This document shows, piece by piece, positions 26,566-35,684 of a stretch of DNA of 64,000 nucleotides. Both the position numbers and the translations under genes were made by a program. The stretch comes from Sphingomonas sp. IC081 (GTDB taxonomy: Bacteria > Pseudomonadota > Alphaproteobacteria > Sphingomonadales > Sphingomonadaceae). Each line of letters begins with the position of its first letter. Positions within the stretch are counted from its first letter, which is position 1. The notes below the pieces were generated by a model. That model ran no database searches. It was not told where the DNA came from and was given only the letters and a program-made list of their open reading frames with translations. The stretch lies in NCBI RefSeq assembly GCF_006874585.1, contig NZ_CP029761.1:2677001-2741000 (forward strand), given 5' to 3'.

Positions 26566-28050
26566 CTACCCTGAAGCGGCACAGAGCGCCTTTTCCCATG
26601 CCGCGATCCGCCGATCGCGCGCGTCTGGCGCCATGGCGGGCATGAAACCGCGCCGCTGCCCCGCCATCGCCGCTGCCGCCGCCTCCAGATTCGCGAAAAG
26701 GCCCGCCCCGCTCGCCGCCAGCATCGCCGCCCCCAGCGCGGTGGTCTCGACAAGGCCGGGGCGCTCCACCGGGATGCCGAGCACGTCGGCGATGTCCTGT
26801 GCCATCCAGTCGTTGGCGCTCATGCCGCCGTCGATCCTGAGGTGCGTCCAGCGCGCGCCGTCCGCCGCGAAGGCTTCGGCAAGATCGCGCGTCTGCATCG
26901 CCATCGCCTCCAGCGCCGCGCGGGCCAGGTGGGCGCGGCTGGTCGCGAACGTCAGCCCGGTGATCGCGCCGCGCGCCCCCGCCCGCCAGTGCGGCGCCCC
27001 CAGCCCCGACAGCGCCGGAACGATGACCACCCCGCCATTGTCCGGCACCGAGCGGGCCAGCACTTCGGTCTCGCCCGCCGCATCGATCAGGCCGAGGCTG
27101 TCGCGCAGCCACTGCACCAGGCTGCCCGCCACAAAGACCGAGCCCTCCAGCGCATAAGTCCGCCTGCCGCCAAGCTGGCACAGCACCGTCGCCAGCAGCC
27201 GGTGCCGCGAGGCGGGCACCGCCTCTCCCATGTTGGCGAGCACAAAGGCCCCGGTGCCATACGTCGCCTTGGTCGCACCGGGGACAAGGCAGCCCTGCCC
27301 GATCGTCGCGGCCTGCTGGTCGCCGGCGACGCCGGTGATCGGGATCGCCGCGCCCAGCAGTTCGGGCAGCGCCGTGCCGAACCGGCCCGCGCTGTCGCAC
27401 ACTTGCGGCAAGGCCTGCTGCGGCACCGCAAACAGATCGCAGAGCCCCGCATCCCAGCTTGCCCCGTCGAGGGCCATGAGCGCGGTCCGGCTGGCATTGC
27501 CCGCATCGGTCCGGTGCGCGCCGCCGGTGAGTTTGAACAGCAACCACGAATCGACCGTGCCCAGCGCCAGCGTCCCCGCCTCTGCCGCGGCGCGCACTTC
27601 GGACACATGGTCCATCAGCCAGCGCATCTTGCTGGCCGAGAAGTAGGGATCGAGCACCAGCCCGGTTTTTGCCTGCACGCCCGCCTCGTGCCCGGCATCG
27701 CGCAAGGCCGCGCAGATCGTCTCGGTGCGCCGGTCCTGCCAGACCAGCGCGCGGGCAAGCGGTTCGCCGCTCACCTTGTCCCAGGCCACCACCGTCTCGC
27801 GCTGGTTGGCGATGCCCAGCGCCGCGATCCGCGCCGCCCCGCCCACTTGCGAGACCGCATGGCGCGCGCAGGCAAGCACGCCCTGCCAGATCTCCGAGGC
27901 ATCGTGCTCCACCCAGCCGGGCTGCGGATAGTGCTGCGTCAGCGCCCGCTGCGCGGTGGCGCGCAAGGCGCCGTCCGCCGCAAAGACCATCGCCCGGTTG
28001 GAGGTTGTCCCGGCATCGATCACCAGGATCAGGTCCGCTTCGGCCGCCAT
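26566..28050 (-). CDS. glpK: Glycerol kinase
   Basis: The 494-residue enzyme phosphorylates glycerol to sn-glycerol-3-phosphate with ATP. It shows the FGGY fold: DAGTTSNRAMVF at the N-terminus, IANQRETVVAWDKVSGEPLARALVWQDRRT, GVAGDQQAATIGQGC, YGTGAFVLANMGE and LRIDGGMSANDWMAQ. Length is typical. No glpF or glpD is adjacent, and the neighbour at 28112 is divergent, so the gene appears solitary. The usual GTTSSRA motif reads GTTSNRA here. Confidence 0.93.
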   Translation of the reverse strand: MAAEADLILVIDAGTTSNRAMVFAADGALRATAQRALTQHYPQPGWVEHDASEIWQGVLACARHAVSQVGGAARIAALGIANQRETVVAWDKVSGEPLARALVWQDRRTETICAALRDAGHEAGVQAKTGLVLDPYFSASKMRWLMDHVSEVRAAAEAGTLALGTVDSWLLFKLTGGAHRTDAGNASRTALMALDGASWDAGLCDLFAVPQQALPQVCDSAGRFGTALPELLGAAIPITGVAGDQQAATIGQGCLVPGATKATYGTGAFVLANMGEAVPASRHRLLATVLCQLGGRRTYALEGSVFVAGSLVQWLRDSLGLIDAAGETEVLARSVPDNGGVVIVPALSGLGAPHWRAGARGAITGLTFATSRAHLARAALEAMAMQTRDLAEAFAADGARWTHLRIDGGMSANDWMAQDIADVLGIPVERPGLVETTALGAAMLAASGAGLFANLEAAAAAMAGQRRGFMPAMAPDARDRRIAAWEKALCAASG

Positions 28051-28111
28051 CCGTTTACCTCTTCCATCGCCCGACCTCGACAGGACCAGCGCAAATCACC
28101 ATATCGGCGCC

Positions 28112-28999
28112 ATGAACGCCCCGGACCTCGCCGACAAGCCTTATGCCGTGACCGAGCGGATCGCCCCGCTGGTCCGCCGCGTGCTCGCGCGCAATCCCTC
28201 GCCGTTCACCTATACCGGCACGCAGACGCATGTGGTGGGCGACGGCCACGAAGTCGCCGTGATCGATCCCGGCCCGGCGGACGAGGAACATATCGAGGCG
28301 ATCCTGGCCGCCGTGGGCGAGGCGCGCGTCGTCGCCATTGCCTGCACCCACACCCACCGCGACCATTCGCCCGCCGCCGCGCCGCTGAAGGCGCGCACCG
28401 GCGCCGCGATCATCGGCTGCGCACCGCTGACGCTGAGCGATGACGGCCCGCGCGCCGATGCCGCGTTCGACCCCGACTACACGCCCGACCGCGTGCTTGC
28501 CGATGGCGAGACGATCTCCGGCCACGGCTGGACGCTGGAAGCGGTCGCCACCCCCGGCCACACCTCCAACCACTTGTGCTTCGCGCTTGTCGAAACCGGC
28601 GCGCTGTTCACCGGCGATCATGTCATGGGCTGGTCCACCAGCGTCGTCTCCCCGCCCGACGGCGACATGACCGCCTATCTGGAGAGCCTGTCCAAACTCT
28701 ACGAGCGGACGCAGGACACGGTCTATTTCCCCGCCCACGGCCCGGCGGTGGAGAAGCCGCGCCAGCTGGTGCGCGGCATGATCGGCCACCGCCGCCAGCG
28801 CGAGCGCCAGATCCTCAGGCAGATCGAGGCCGGAAATCACACGATCGGCGAAATGGTGCCGCTGATGTACAAGGGCGTCGACGAAAGACTATGGCCCGCC
28901 GCCGGACGCTCTGTACTGGCCCATCTTCTTGATCTGGAAAAAAGAAGCCTTGTAAAGCGCGAGAACGACGGCTGGACCGCGATCGTATCGCATGGGTAA
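28112..28999 (+). CDS. MBL-fold metallo-hydrolase (LACTB2-like)
   Basis: The 295-residue protein has the metallo-beta-lactamase fold. The metal motif CTHTHRDHSP supplies the HxHxDH ligands, with further ligands in ATPGHTSNHLCF and FTGDHVMGWS and a late PAHGPAVEKP. The C-terminal 80 residues look like the winged-helix tail (ERQILRQIEAGNHTIGEMV) of the LACTB2/RNase-like branch. Substrate is unknown; relatives include endoribonucleases and thioesterases. It is divergent from glpK, 61 bases away. Confidence 0.86.
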   Translation: MNAPDLADKPYAVTERIAPLVRRVLARNPSPFTYTGTQTHVVGDGHEVAVIDPGPADEEHIEAILAAVGEARVVAIACTHTHRDHSPAAAPLKARTGAAIIGCAPLTLSDDGPRADAAFDPDYTPDRVLADGETISGHGWTLEAVATPGHTSNHLCFALVETGALFTGDHVMGWSTSVVSPPDGDMTAYLESLSKLYERTQDTVYFPAHGPAVEKPRQLVRGMIGHRRQRERQILRQIEAGNHTIGEMVPLMYKGVDERLWPAAGRSVLAHLLDLEKRSLVKRENDGWTAIVSHG

Positions 29000-29094
29000 T
29001 TCGTCGAATTGACGTATGACCTGAACCGGATTTCAAGTATTTCCCGCCCATCGTGAGAGATGGGGCCCGCAGCGGCGGGATGAGGGGAGATACC

Positions 29095-29814
29095 ATGGCA
29101 ACATTGCCTCGGGCGCGTTCCGGCGCCTTTTCGTTCTGGCAGAAGCTGGCGATTGGCCTTTCGCTCTTTATCGTCTTCTGCTTCGGCCAGTTCGCCTTGC
29201 GCGGCTTTGTCGATTACGCCCGCGCGCCGCTGGTCATGCACTTGCATGGGCTGGCGATGCTGACCTGGCTCGGCCTGCTGGTCACGCAGGCGCTGCTGGC
29301 CGGGAAAGGCGGCCCCGGCGGCCTCGCCATCCATCGGCGGCTCGGCTGGGCCAGCGCGGTCATGGTGCCGACGATCGTGGTGCTGGCCAGCGCGCTGTGC
29401 CTGACGGCGCTGCGGCTGGGCCTGTTCCCGCCCTTCTTCACGCCGGCCTATTTCCTCGCGCTGGTCCATGTCGACGCGCTGCTCTTCGCGCTGCTGGTGG
29501 GCATGGCGGTATCCCGGCGGCGGCAGGGCGACTGGCACCGGCGGCTGATGGCCGGTTCCACCATCCTGCTGATGGAGCCGGCGCTGGGCCGCCTGCTGCC
29601 GATGCCGCTAATCATGCCCTGGGGCGAATGGGTTTCGATGGTGATCCAGCTCGGCGTGGTCTGGCTGATCGTGCGCCACGACCGCCGGACCCTGGGCCAC
29701 ACCCATCCGGCGACGACCGCGGCGGCGATCACGGTCATTCTCGCCCACGTCATTGTCGAGCTGCTGGCGATCACGCCCCCGTGGATCGCCCTGGCGGCGC
29801 GCTTCACGGCGTAA
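29095..29814 (+). CDS. Integral membrane protein of unknown function
   Basis: The 239-residue protein has about seven hydrophobic segments. Notable conserved-looking residues are His in APLVMHLHGLAMLTWLGL and in LAIHRRLGWASAVMVP, plus WHRRLMAGSTILLMEPALGRLL. Paired His in adjacent helices could bind haem or metal, but this is speculation. A GAGGGGAG ribosome site precedes the ATG at 29095. It lies between the MBL hydrolase and nadA without overlap. I do not recognise a named family. Confidence 0.72.
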   Translation: MATLPRARSGAFSFWQKLAIGLSLFIVFCFGQFALRGFVDYARAPLVMHLHGLAMLTWLGLLVTQALLAGKGGPGGLAIHRRLGWASAVMVPTIVVLASALCLTALRLGLFPPFFTPAYFLALVHVDALLFALLVGMAVSRRRQGDWHRRLMAGSTILLMEPALGRLLPMPLIMPWGEWVSMVIQLGVVWLIVRHDRRTLGHTHPATTAAAITVILAHVIVELLAITPPWIALAARFTA

Positions 29815-29939
29815 GCGGCGCTTTTCGAGGCGCCTTGCACGTTTTGGCTTGGGCATTGCGGCAAGCATCCCTAGATAGCGCGGCGAATTCCGGCACCTGA
29901 CCGGACTGGCCAGACCCCAGACGCAGAACGAGGGACACC

Positions 29940-30926
29940 ATGACCGCAATTCCCGCCAACCTCTCCGGGCTCGACTTGCGCGCCGAGATCGAACGGCTGC
30001 GCAAGGAGCGCGACGCGGTGATCCTCGCGCACTATTACCAGCGCCCCGAATTGCAGGATCTGGCCGATTTCGTGGGCGACAGCCTCGAACTCAGCCGCAA
30101 GGCGGCCGAGACCGATGCCGACGTGATCGCCTTCTGCGGCGTGAAGTTCATGGCCGAAACCGCCAAGATCCTCAGCCCCGAAAAGATCGTGGTGCTGCCC
30201 GACATGGAAGCGGGCTGCAGCCTTGAGGATTCGTGCCCGCCGGAAAAGTTCGCCGCTTTCCGCGCCGCGCACCCCGATCACATCGCGCTCACCTACATCA
30301 ACTGCTCGACCGAGGTGAAGGCGCTGTCCGACATCATCGTCACCAGCTCCAGCGCCGAGACGATCCTCCAGCAGATCCCCGCCGACCAGAAGATCATCTT
30401 CGGCCCGGACCGGCACCTTGGCGGTTATCTCAGCCGCAAGTTCGGCCGTGAGATGCTGCTCTGGCCGGGCGTATGCATCGTGCACGAGGCTTTCAGCGAG
30501 ACCGAGCTGCTCAAGCTCAAGGCCCAGCACCCCGATGCGCCGATCGCCGCGCACCCGGAATGCCCGCCGCACATCGTCGACCATGCGGACTATGTCGGCT
30601 CGACCAGCGGCATCCTCAACTATGCCAAGGCGATGGAAGGCCAGACGCTGATCGTCGCCACCGAGCCGCACATCATCCACCAGATGCAGCTGGCCCTGCC
30701 GGACAAGACCTTCATCGGCGCGCCCGGCGCGGACGGCAACTGCAACTGCAACATCTGCCCCTACATGGCGCTCAACACCATGGAGAAGCTCTACGTGGCG
30801 CTGCGCGACCTCGAACCGCGCATCGAGATCGACGAGCAGCTGCGCCTCGATGCCAAGAAGAGCCTCGACAAGATGCTCGACATGGCCAGCGGCACCGTGG
30901 GCAAGGGCGATCTCGGCAACCGCTGA
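29940..30926 (+). CDS. nadA: Quinolinate synthase
   Basis: The 328-residue enzyme condenses iminoaspartate with dihydroxyacetone phosphate to quinolinate in de novo NAD synthesis and carries a 4Fe-4S cluster. Seen motifs are ILAHYYQRPELQDLADFVGDS, GVKFMAETAKIL, the Cys-bearing YINCSTEVKALSD, HPECPPHIVDHADYVGST and CNCNICPYMALNTM. Length matches the family. nadB and nadC are not in the window. A strong terminator ends the unit. Confidence 0.95.
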   Translation: MTAIPANLSGLDLRAEIERLRKERDAVILAHYYQRPELQDLADFVGDSLELSRKAAETDADVIAFCGVKFMAETAKILSPEKIVVLPDMEAGCSLEDSCPPEKFAAFRAAHPDHIALTYINCSTEVKALSDIIVTSSSAETILQQIPADQKIIFGPDRHLGGYLSRKFGREMLLWPGVCIVHEAFSETELLKLKAQHPDAPIAAHPECPPHIVDHADYVGSTSGILNYAKAMEGQTLIVATEPHIIHQMQLALPDKTFIGAPGADGNCNCNICPYMALNTMEKLYVALRDLEPRIEIDEQLRLDAKKSLDKMLDMASGTVGKGDLGNR

Positions 30927-30965
30927 GGCCTGAGCCTGGCTCCTGCCGACCATCCAGAGAACGGA

Positions 30966-31000
30966 ACGCGTCATCCCGAAGCCGGGGTGACGCGTTTTTT
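30966..31000 (+). terminator. Rho-independent terminator after nadA
   Basis: A 12-bp stem (ACGCGTCATCCC / GGGGTGACGCGT, one G-T pair) with loop GAAGCC is followed by six T, 40 bases past the nadA stop. This is the clearest classical terminator in the window. Confidence 0.9.
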
Positions 31001-31279
31001 CTGTCCGGCGCTGCGCATTCGGCAAAAATCTGCGTCGCCGGATGCTGGTTTTTCGCGGCGTGCGGAGACGATTCTCCCTCCCGCCACCACTTCGCTACAG
31101 CGACCGGCAATTTTCTTTCGCGGACAAAACCGCGGAATTCCGCCATTTTTCGCCGAAAAATCGAAAAAAGTGTGCCTGTTGATAAATAATCGGACCCGAA
31201 TCGCTTGCAGGGTCAGGGCCTCCTTGATAGAGGCGCCCTCCTACCACGGAGCGGTTGCAAAACGGCTCCGGATGATTGA

Positions 31280-31366
31280 GCGGTCGTGGCGGAATTGGTA
31301 GACGCGCAACGTTGAGGTCGTTGTGGGCGAAAGCCCGTGGAAGTTCGAGTCTTCTCGACCGCACCA
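31280..31366 (+). tRNA. tRNA-Leu (anticodon GAG)
   Basis: The 87-base gene folds as a class II tRNA with a long variable arm. The acceptor stem pairs GCGGTCG with CGACCGC and is followed by A and an encoded CCA (31364-31366). The anticodon stem CAACG/CGTTG holds loop TTGAGGT with anticodon GAG at 31314-31316. The T loop is TTCGAGT. It reads CUC and CUU codons, CUC being frequent in this GC-rich genome. Spacers on both sides are free of genes. Confidence 0.95.
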
Positions 31367-31395
31367 TCAGCTTTTTAAAGCTGATCAGGAAGTGC

Positions 31396-31421
31396 AGGAA
31401 CGGCTGAGTTCAGCCGTTCCT
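31396..31421 (+). terminator. Hairpin downstream of tRNA-Leu
   Basis: The arms AGGAACGGCTGA and TCAGCCGTTCCT flank two bases. A smaller palindrome (ATCAGCTTT / AAAGCTGAT) directly follows the tRNA at 31366-31385. Together they could end tRNA transcription. The remainder to 31604 shows no gene. Confidence 0.5.
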
Positions 31422-31604
31422 AGCTTCACAAACCCCCATCAGACATACTCCAGCCTGACCCCGAACGGGGAACTGCACGGGTAACCGGAAAACGGCTCTT
31501 CCGTCAGTCCGCAAGGATCGGCGACGATGCTGGCCCTTCGGAACAGCCCTTAGGTTTCTGCCCGAGGAATCTGGACGCCTTGCGCCTGCAAAATCCGCTG
31601 CCGG

Positions 31605-32501
31605 TCAGGCGACGGCAGTCCGGGGGGCGCTCGCTTCCAGCCGGGCAGCGTCTTCACGCCGTTCCAGCAGGTCGCGGACGATGGCGTAAGTCCGGTCGTC
31701 ATCGACGTCGATGGCCTGGGTGCCGTCCTCGAGGATCACCGCGCGCACCCGCATGCCGAGGCGGCGCGAGGCGCGGGCCAGCGCACCGGCCAGCGTCTCC
31801 ATGCCCAGCCGCACCAGCACCATGCCCATCACCCCCACCGCGCGGCGGATCCGGGCGCCGTCCTGTCCGGCCGCGCGGGTGCCGCCGAAGATGCGAACAG
31901 CGCCGACAAAGCGCGGCGAGGCCATGCCGTAGAGGTCGCAGGCCGCATAGTCACCGTCGTGGAGCGCGATGAAGCCGCGCCCGGCGCGCGGGTGCGCGGC
32001 CTCCACCGCCGCGCGCGGGGCGAGCGAGAAGGCGACGTCGGCGCTTTCCAGCGCGGCGATCATGGCGTCGATGGCCCCGGGCGAGAGCAGGGCATGGTCG
32101 GCGGTGGTGACCAGCACCGCGCCGTCCCATCCTTGCGTCGCGGCGCGCACGCTGGCGGCGATATCGGCCTGCGCCTCGACCAGCGCCACGCTGCCGCGCC
32201 CCGGCAGGCGGGTCAGCACGTCCCATATCGGATCGAATGCCTCACGCTCGACGCAGATCGCCAGGCTGGTCACGCGCGGGTGCTGCGCGGCGGTCTGGAG
32301 GACATGGGCGATCAGCGGCCGCCCGGCCAGCGGGATCAGGCAGCGGTGGCTTTCGGCAAAGCGGGCAGCCAGCGGGTCCCCGCCTGCGAAGCCCGAAGCG
32401 CCTGCGAAGGCCGAAGCGCTTCCCGAACCGGCACCCTGCCCGGCCAGCACGACCAGCCGCAGCGGCGGCAGGCCCTCGTCAGGATCGCGTGTCGTGTTCA
32501 T
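31605..32501 (-). CDS. Nucleotidyltransferase (GT-A/MobA-like) with expanded N-terminal loop
   Basis: The 298-residue protein resembles NTP-transferase domains: a LRLVVLAGQG start, CLIPLAGRPLIAHVLQTAAQHP, VLVTTADHALLSP and a later VRIFGG. In this fold the N-terminal glycine loop binds the nucleotide and is normally followed closely by a K/R-P motif. Here about 25 extra residues rich in Ala, Gly and Phe separate the two, encoded partly by an 18-base tandem duplication (32383-32418). The product substrate is unknown. It is divergent from the response-regulator gene. Confidence 0.75.
   Translation of the reverse strand: MNTTRDPDEGLPPLRLVVLAGQGAGSGSASAFAGASGFAGGDPLAARFAESHRCLIPLAGRPLIAHVLQTAAQHPRVTSLAICVEREAFDPIWDVLTRLPGRGSVALVEAQADIAASVRAATQGWDGAVLVTTADHALLSPGAIDAMIAALESADVAFSLAPRAAVEAAHPRAGRGFIALHDGDYAACDLYGMASPRFVGAVRIFGGTRAAGQDGARIRRAVGVMGMVLVRLGMETLAGALARASRRLGMRVRAVILEDGTQAIDVDDDRTYAIVRDLLERREDAARLEASAPRTAVA
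32383..32418. repeat. 18-base tandem duplication inside the nucleotidyltransferase gene
   Basis: Two adjacent 18-base units (32383-32400 and 32401-32418) differ at one position. They encode the repeated AFAGASGFAGG-type stretch in the glycine-loop region. Being 18 bases, gain or loss keeps the reading frame. Confidence 0.8.
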
Positions 32502-32678
32502 CAGGGGAAACCGCAGGATACATCACCCGCCCAGCCTATGCCGACCGCATGTGACACCATGGTGACCGCGCGATTCGCACCGGCAGCCAGGGAGATTGCT
32601 CCAGACCCGATCCAGCCGCGATGGCCGCGCCGCCACGATCGGCATAGACCCGGCACTTCCTGTATCCGGGAGAGGACC

Positions 32679-33395
32679 ATGGAAAACCCGGCGACCCCCG
32701 ATCCAGCTCGCGATCCCGTCCCCGACACTGCCCCACTCCCCGCCCTCTACGCACCGGAGCGGGTCATCATCGTCGACGACCACGCGCTCGTGCGCGACGG
32801 TTTGCGCACCGTGCTGGAACAGGCCTTTCCCGCCTGCGAGATCCTCGATGCCGACGGTCTGGAACCCGCGCTCCACCTGCTCGCCACCGCGGGCGAGGCC
32901 GATCTGGTGCTGCTGGACCTGCTGATCCCGGGGATCGAGGGGCTCTCGGGGCTGGAGACCCTGCGCGAACGCTATCCGGCCACCCCGGTGGTGATCGTTT
33001 CCGGGGTGACCGACCGGCAGGTGGTCCACGCCGCGCTGGCGGCCGGTGCGGCGGGATTCCTGCCCAAGTCGCTGCCGCGCGGCGCCCTCCTCGATGCCTT
33101 TGCCCATGTCCTGGCGGGCGGCATCTACGAACCGGAAATGACCGCCGCCGACACCCCGTTTGCCGCCGGGGACGAGGAACGCGCGATCCACGCCCGCATC
33201 GCCGCGCTGACGCCGCAGCAGCGGGTGGTGCTGGGCAAGCTGGTGGGCGGGCGGCTCAACAAGCAGATCGCCTATGAACTGGATGTCTCGATGACGACGG
33301 TGAAGGCCCATGTCTCGGCGATCCTGCACAAGCTGCAGGTGTTCAGTCGCACCCAGGCGGTGATCCTCGCCAACCGGGTGGGGTTCAGGGAATGA
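32679..33395 (+). CDS. LuxR/NarL-family response regulator
   Basis: The 238-residue protein has an N-terminal receiver domain (acid pocket VDDHALVRD, phospho-acceptor Asp80 in LVLLDLLIPG, Lys130 in GFLPKS) and a C-terminal LuxR HTH (LTPQQRVVLGKLVGGRLNKQIAYELDVSMTTVKAHVSAIL, in two blocks). A GAGAGGA site precedes the ATG at 32679. No kinase is adjacent, so it is an orphan; the hybrid kinase at 47100 is too far to assign. Its last bases overlap the convergent acetyltransferase gene by 11. Confidence 0.9.
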   Translation: MENPATPDPARDPVPDTAPLPALYAPERVIIVDDHALVRDGLRTVLEQAFPACEILDADGLEPALHLLATAGEADLVLLDLLIPGIEGLSGLETLRERYPATPVVIVSGVTDRQVVHAALAAGAAGFLPKSLPRGALLDAFAHVLAGGIYEPEMTAADTPFAAGDEERAIHARIAALTPQQRVVLGKLVGGRLNKQIAYELDVSMTTVKAHVSAILHKLQVFSRTQAVILANRVGFRE

Positions 33396-33963
33396 CCGCC
33401 TCGGGCAGGCTCTGGTTACCCTCGCCCAGCGCGCGCTGCATGACAAAGACGTCGAGCCACTTGCCGTGCTTCCAGCCCGCCGCCGTCAGCGTGCCGACCG
33501 GCAGGAAACCGGCGCGGGCGTGGAGCACCACCGAGGCCGGTTCGCTTTCGGCGATCACCGCAAAGGCCTGCCGGAAACCGCGTGCCTCGCACTGGTCGAG
33601 CAGCGCCCCCAGCAGCCGCCCGCCGATGCCGCGCCCCAGACTGTCCGGGGCGACATAGATCGTCGTCTCCACGCTGAAGCGATAGCCCGCGCGCGGGCCG
33701 TACCTATGGGCATAACCAAAGCCGAGCACGCGCCCGCCTTCCGCCCCGGCCCGGCCCTCGTCCCCCTCGCGCACGACCAGGAAGGGATAGCCCGCCTCCA
33801 GCGTCGCGGTGATGCGGCGGCGGCTTTCCTCGAGGCAGGGCGGCTCGGTTTCGAATGTGGCCGTGCTTTCGAGCACGTAGTGCGCGAAGATGCTGGCAAT
33901 GGCCGCCGCATCCTGCTCCACGGCGTCGCAAACTGTGAGTTCCCCGTTCATCGTCACAAACAT
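33385..33963 (-). CDS. GNAT N-acetyltransferase, phosphinothricin-acetyltransferase-like
   Basis: The 192-residue protein has the PAT pattern: DAAAIASIFAHYVLESTATFE at the N-terminus, the acetyl-CoA loop LGRGIGGRLLGALLDQC, and HARAGFLPVGTLTAAGWKHGKWLDV at the end. Such enzymes acetylate phosphinothricin, methionine sulfoximine or related amines; the native substrate here is unknown. Two ATGs (33963 and 33951) are possible and neither has a good ribosome site. It converges on the response-regulator gene with an 11-base overlap. Confidence 0.85.
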   Translation of the reverse strand: MFVTMNGELTVCDAVEQDAAAIASIFAHYVLESTATFETEPPCLEESRRRITATLEAGYPFLVVREGDEGRAGAEGGRVLGFGYAHRYGPRAGYRFSVETTIYVAPDSLGRGIGGRLLGALLDQCEARGFRQAFAVIAESEPASVVLHARAGFLPVGTLTAAGWKHGKWLDVFVMQRALGEGNQSLPEAVIP

Positions 33964-34273
33964 GCCGTAAAGTACCTAGGCTCGCAAACTCTTAAACGGC
34001 GCCCGGACAATTTAGGACGATAGCGCCCGCTACCGCTTGCCAGCACTTCCCGAAACCGGACGATATTTCAAATCATTGCCCGATGACTTCGCCGACACGT
34101 CGGCACGCACGACGGACCGCGCCATCCGCCCCGCCCCCGCCGCCGCGACCACCGCCTTCCCTTTGCGGGAGGGAACGCCCTCCACGACTTGAACCGCGAA
34201 TATAATTAGATTACCAATTCTAATAAATCGTGATCGGCCGAACACGGGCCGGCCAACCAAACGGAGAGAATGC
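33964..34273. other. Gene-free divergent control region
   Basis: The 310 bases between the acetyltransferase and the glycosidase contain no gene that I can support. The stretch near 34195-34230 is strikingly AT-rich for this genome and holds TATAAT at 34201 and an inverted repeat at 34205-34224. Confidence 0.5.
34205..34224. promoter_or_regulatory. Candidate operator upstream of GH1 gene
   Basis: The inverted repeat ATTAGA-8 bases-TCTAAT overlaps a TATAAT-like hexamer, 50-70 bases before the glycosidase start. No matching -35 is evident. A LacI-, MarR- or TetR-like regulator could bind here; none is adjacent. Confidence 0.35.
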
Positions 34274-35614
34274 GTGATCGACCGTCGTACCATGCTGGCC
34301 GCAGCGGCCGTCGCCGCTGCCGGTTCACCGGCGTTTGCAATTGCCGGCTCCCCGGCCCGGCCCCCGCGCCCGGCCGATCCCCGTTTCCCGCAAGGGTTCC
34401 TGTGGGGCGCGGCCACCGCCGCCCACCAGGTCGAGGGCAACAACGTGAACAGCGACGTCTGGGCGATGGAGCAGACCCGGCCCACCGTCTACGCGCAGCC
34501 CTCCGGCGATGCCGCCAACAGTTTCGCGCTGTGGCCGGTCGACCTCGACCTCGTGAAGGGAATGGGGCTCAACACCTACCGTTTCAGCCTGGAATGGGCG
34601 CGGATCGAACCGGCCAGCGGGCAGTTTTCGGTGGCCATGCTCGATCACTACAAGGCCATGATCGAAGGCTGTCGTGAACGCGGCCTCCATGCGATGGTGA
34701 CGTTCAACCACTTCACCACGCCGGCCTGGTTCGCCGCGCTCGGCGGCTGGTCGAACCCGGACGCCCCTGCCCTTTTTGCACGCTACTGCGACCGCGCCGC
34801 GCGCCATCTGGCCTCCGGGATCTCCCATGCCACCACTCTCAACGAACCCAATCTCAGCGGCCTGCTCGACGTCGTCCTTCCCGGTGACATCGGCCCGCGC
34901 CTGCTGACGGCCGACAAGGCCATGCAGGAAGCCGCCGCGCGCGACCATGCGGTTGCCCGCTTCCTGCCGGGCAATCCGCTCTATGTCGCCGACCCCGAAG
35001 TGGTGCAGGCCCATCTCCTCGCCGGGCACGGGCTCGGCCGCGCGGCGATCAAGGCCGCGCGCACGGACCTGCCGGTCGGCGTCAGCCTTGCCGTGATCGA
35101 CGACCAGTCGGCAGGGCCCGGGAGCCTGCGCGACGAGATGCGCGCGCGGCTCTACCGGCCCTGGCTGGAGGCAGCGCGCGGCAACGACTTCGTCGGCGTG
35201 CAGAACTACGAGCGCACCGTCTGGAACAGCAAGGGCCGCCTGCCCGCACCGACCGGCGCGGTGACCAACGACGCCGGATCGGAAATCTACCCCGGCTCTC
35301 TTGCCGGTGCGGTGCGCTACGCCCATGCGGTGAGCGGGGTGCCGGTGATGGTGACCGAACATGGCATCAATTCCGCCGACGACACCAAGCGGGCCTGGCT
35401 GATCCCGGCGGCTCTTGCCGAGCTCAAGCGCGCGATCGAGGACGGCGTGCCGGTCCTTGGCTACATGCACTGGTCGCTGGTCGACAATTTCGAATGGGTG
35501 TTCGGCTACAAGCCGCAATTCGGCCTGCACACGCTGGATCGCACGACCTTCAGGCGCAGCCCCAAGCCCAGCGCGGCGGTGCTGGCCGGGATCGCGCGGA
35601 GAAACGCGATCTGA
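34274..35614 (+). CDS. Exported family 1 glycoside hydrolase
   Basis: The 446-residue enzyme has the GH1 barrel. The acid/base Glu191 is in TLNEPN and the nucleophile Glu362 in TEHGIN (usual form TENG); FLWGAATAAHQVEG and NTYRFSLEWARIEP are further GH1 blocks. The N-terminus, DRRTMLAAAAVAAAGSPAFA, looks like a Tat signal with twin Arg, so the enzyme is probably exported folded to the periplasm. It starts at GTG 34274 with GGAG 7 bases upstream. A beta-glucosidase or similar activity is likely; the sugar is not predictable. It precedes the carotenoid operon by 70 bases on the same strand. Confidence 0.88.
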   Translation: MIDRRTMLAAAAVAAAGSPAFAIAGSPARPPRPADPRFPQGFLWGAATAAHQVEGNNVNSDVWAMEQTRPTVYAQPSGDAANSFALWPVDLDLVKGMGLNTYRFSLEWARIEPASGQFSVAMLDHYKAMIEGCRERGLHAMVTFNHFTTPAWFAALGGWSNPDAPALFARYCDRAARHLASGISHATTLNEPNLSGLLDVVLPGDIGPRLLTADKAMQEAAARDHAVARFLPGNPLYVADPEVVQAHLLAGHGLGRAAIKAARTDLPVGVSLAVIDDQSAGPGSLRDEMRARLYRPWLEAARGNDFVGVQNYERTVWNSKGRLPAPTGAVTNDAGSEIYPGSLAGAVRYAHAVSGVPVMVTEHGINSADDTKRAWLIPAALAELKRAIEDGVPVLGYMHWSLVDNFEWVFGYKPQFGLHTLDRTTFRRSPKPSAAVLAGIARRNAI

Positions 35615-35684
35615 CGATGGCGAACGCGCCGGCTGGCGACTTGCGACGTTGCGATGCAGCGCGCAGCCCCCTAGACCTCGCGCG

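Noticed and set aside
31095..31367. Minus-strand frame covering the tRNA-Leu gene
   Set aside because: It lies across a fully folded tRNA and has no coding character.
34201..34206. Sigma-70 promoter with TATAAT
   Set aside because: A good -10-like hexamer, but no -35 at a suitable distance; the nearest TTGAAC is only 6 bases upstream.
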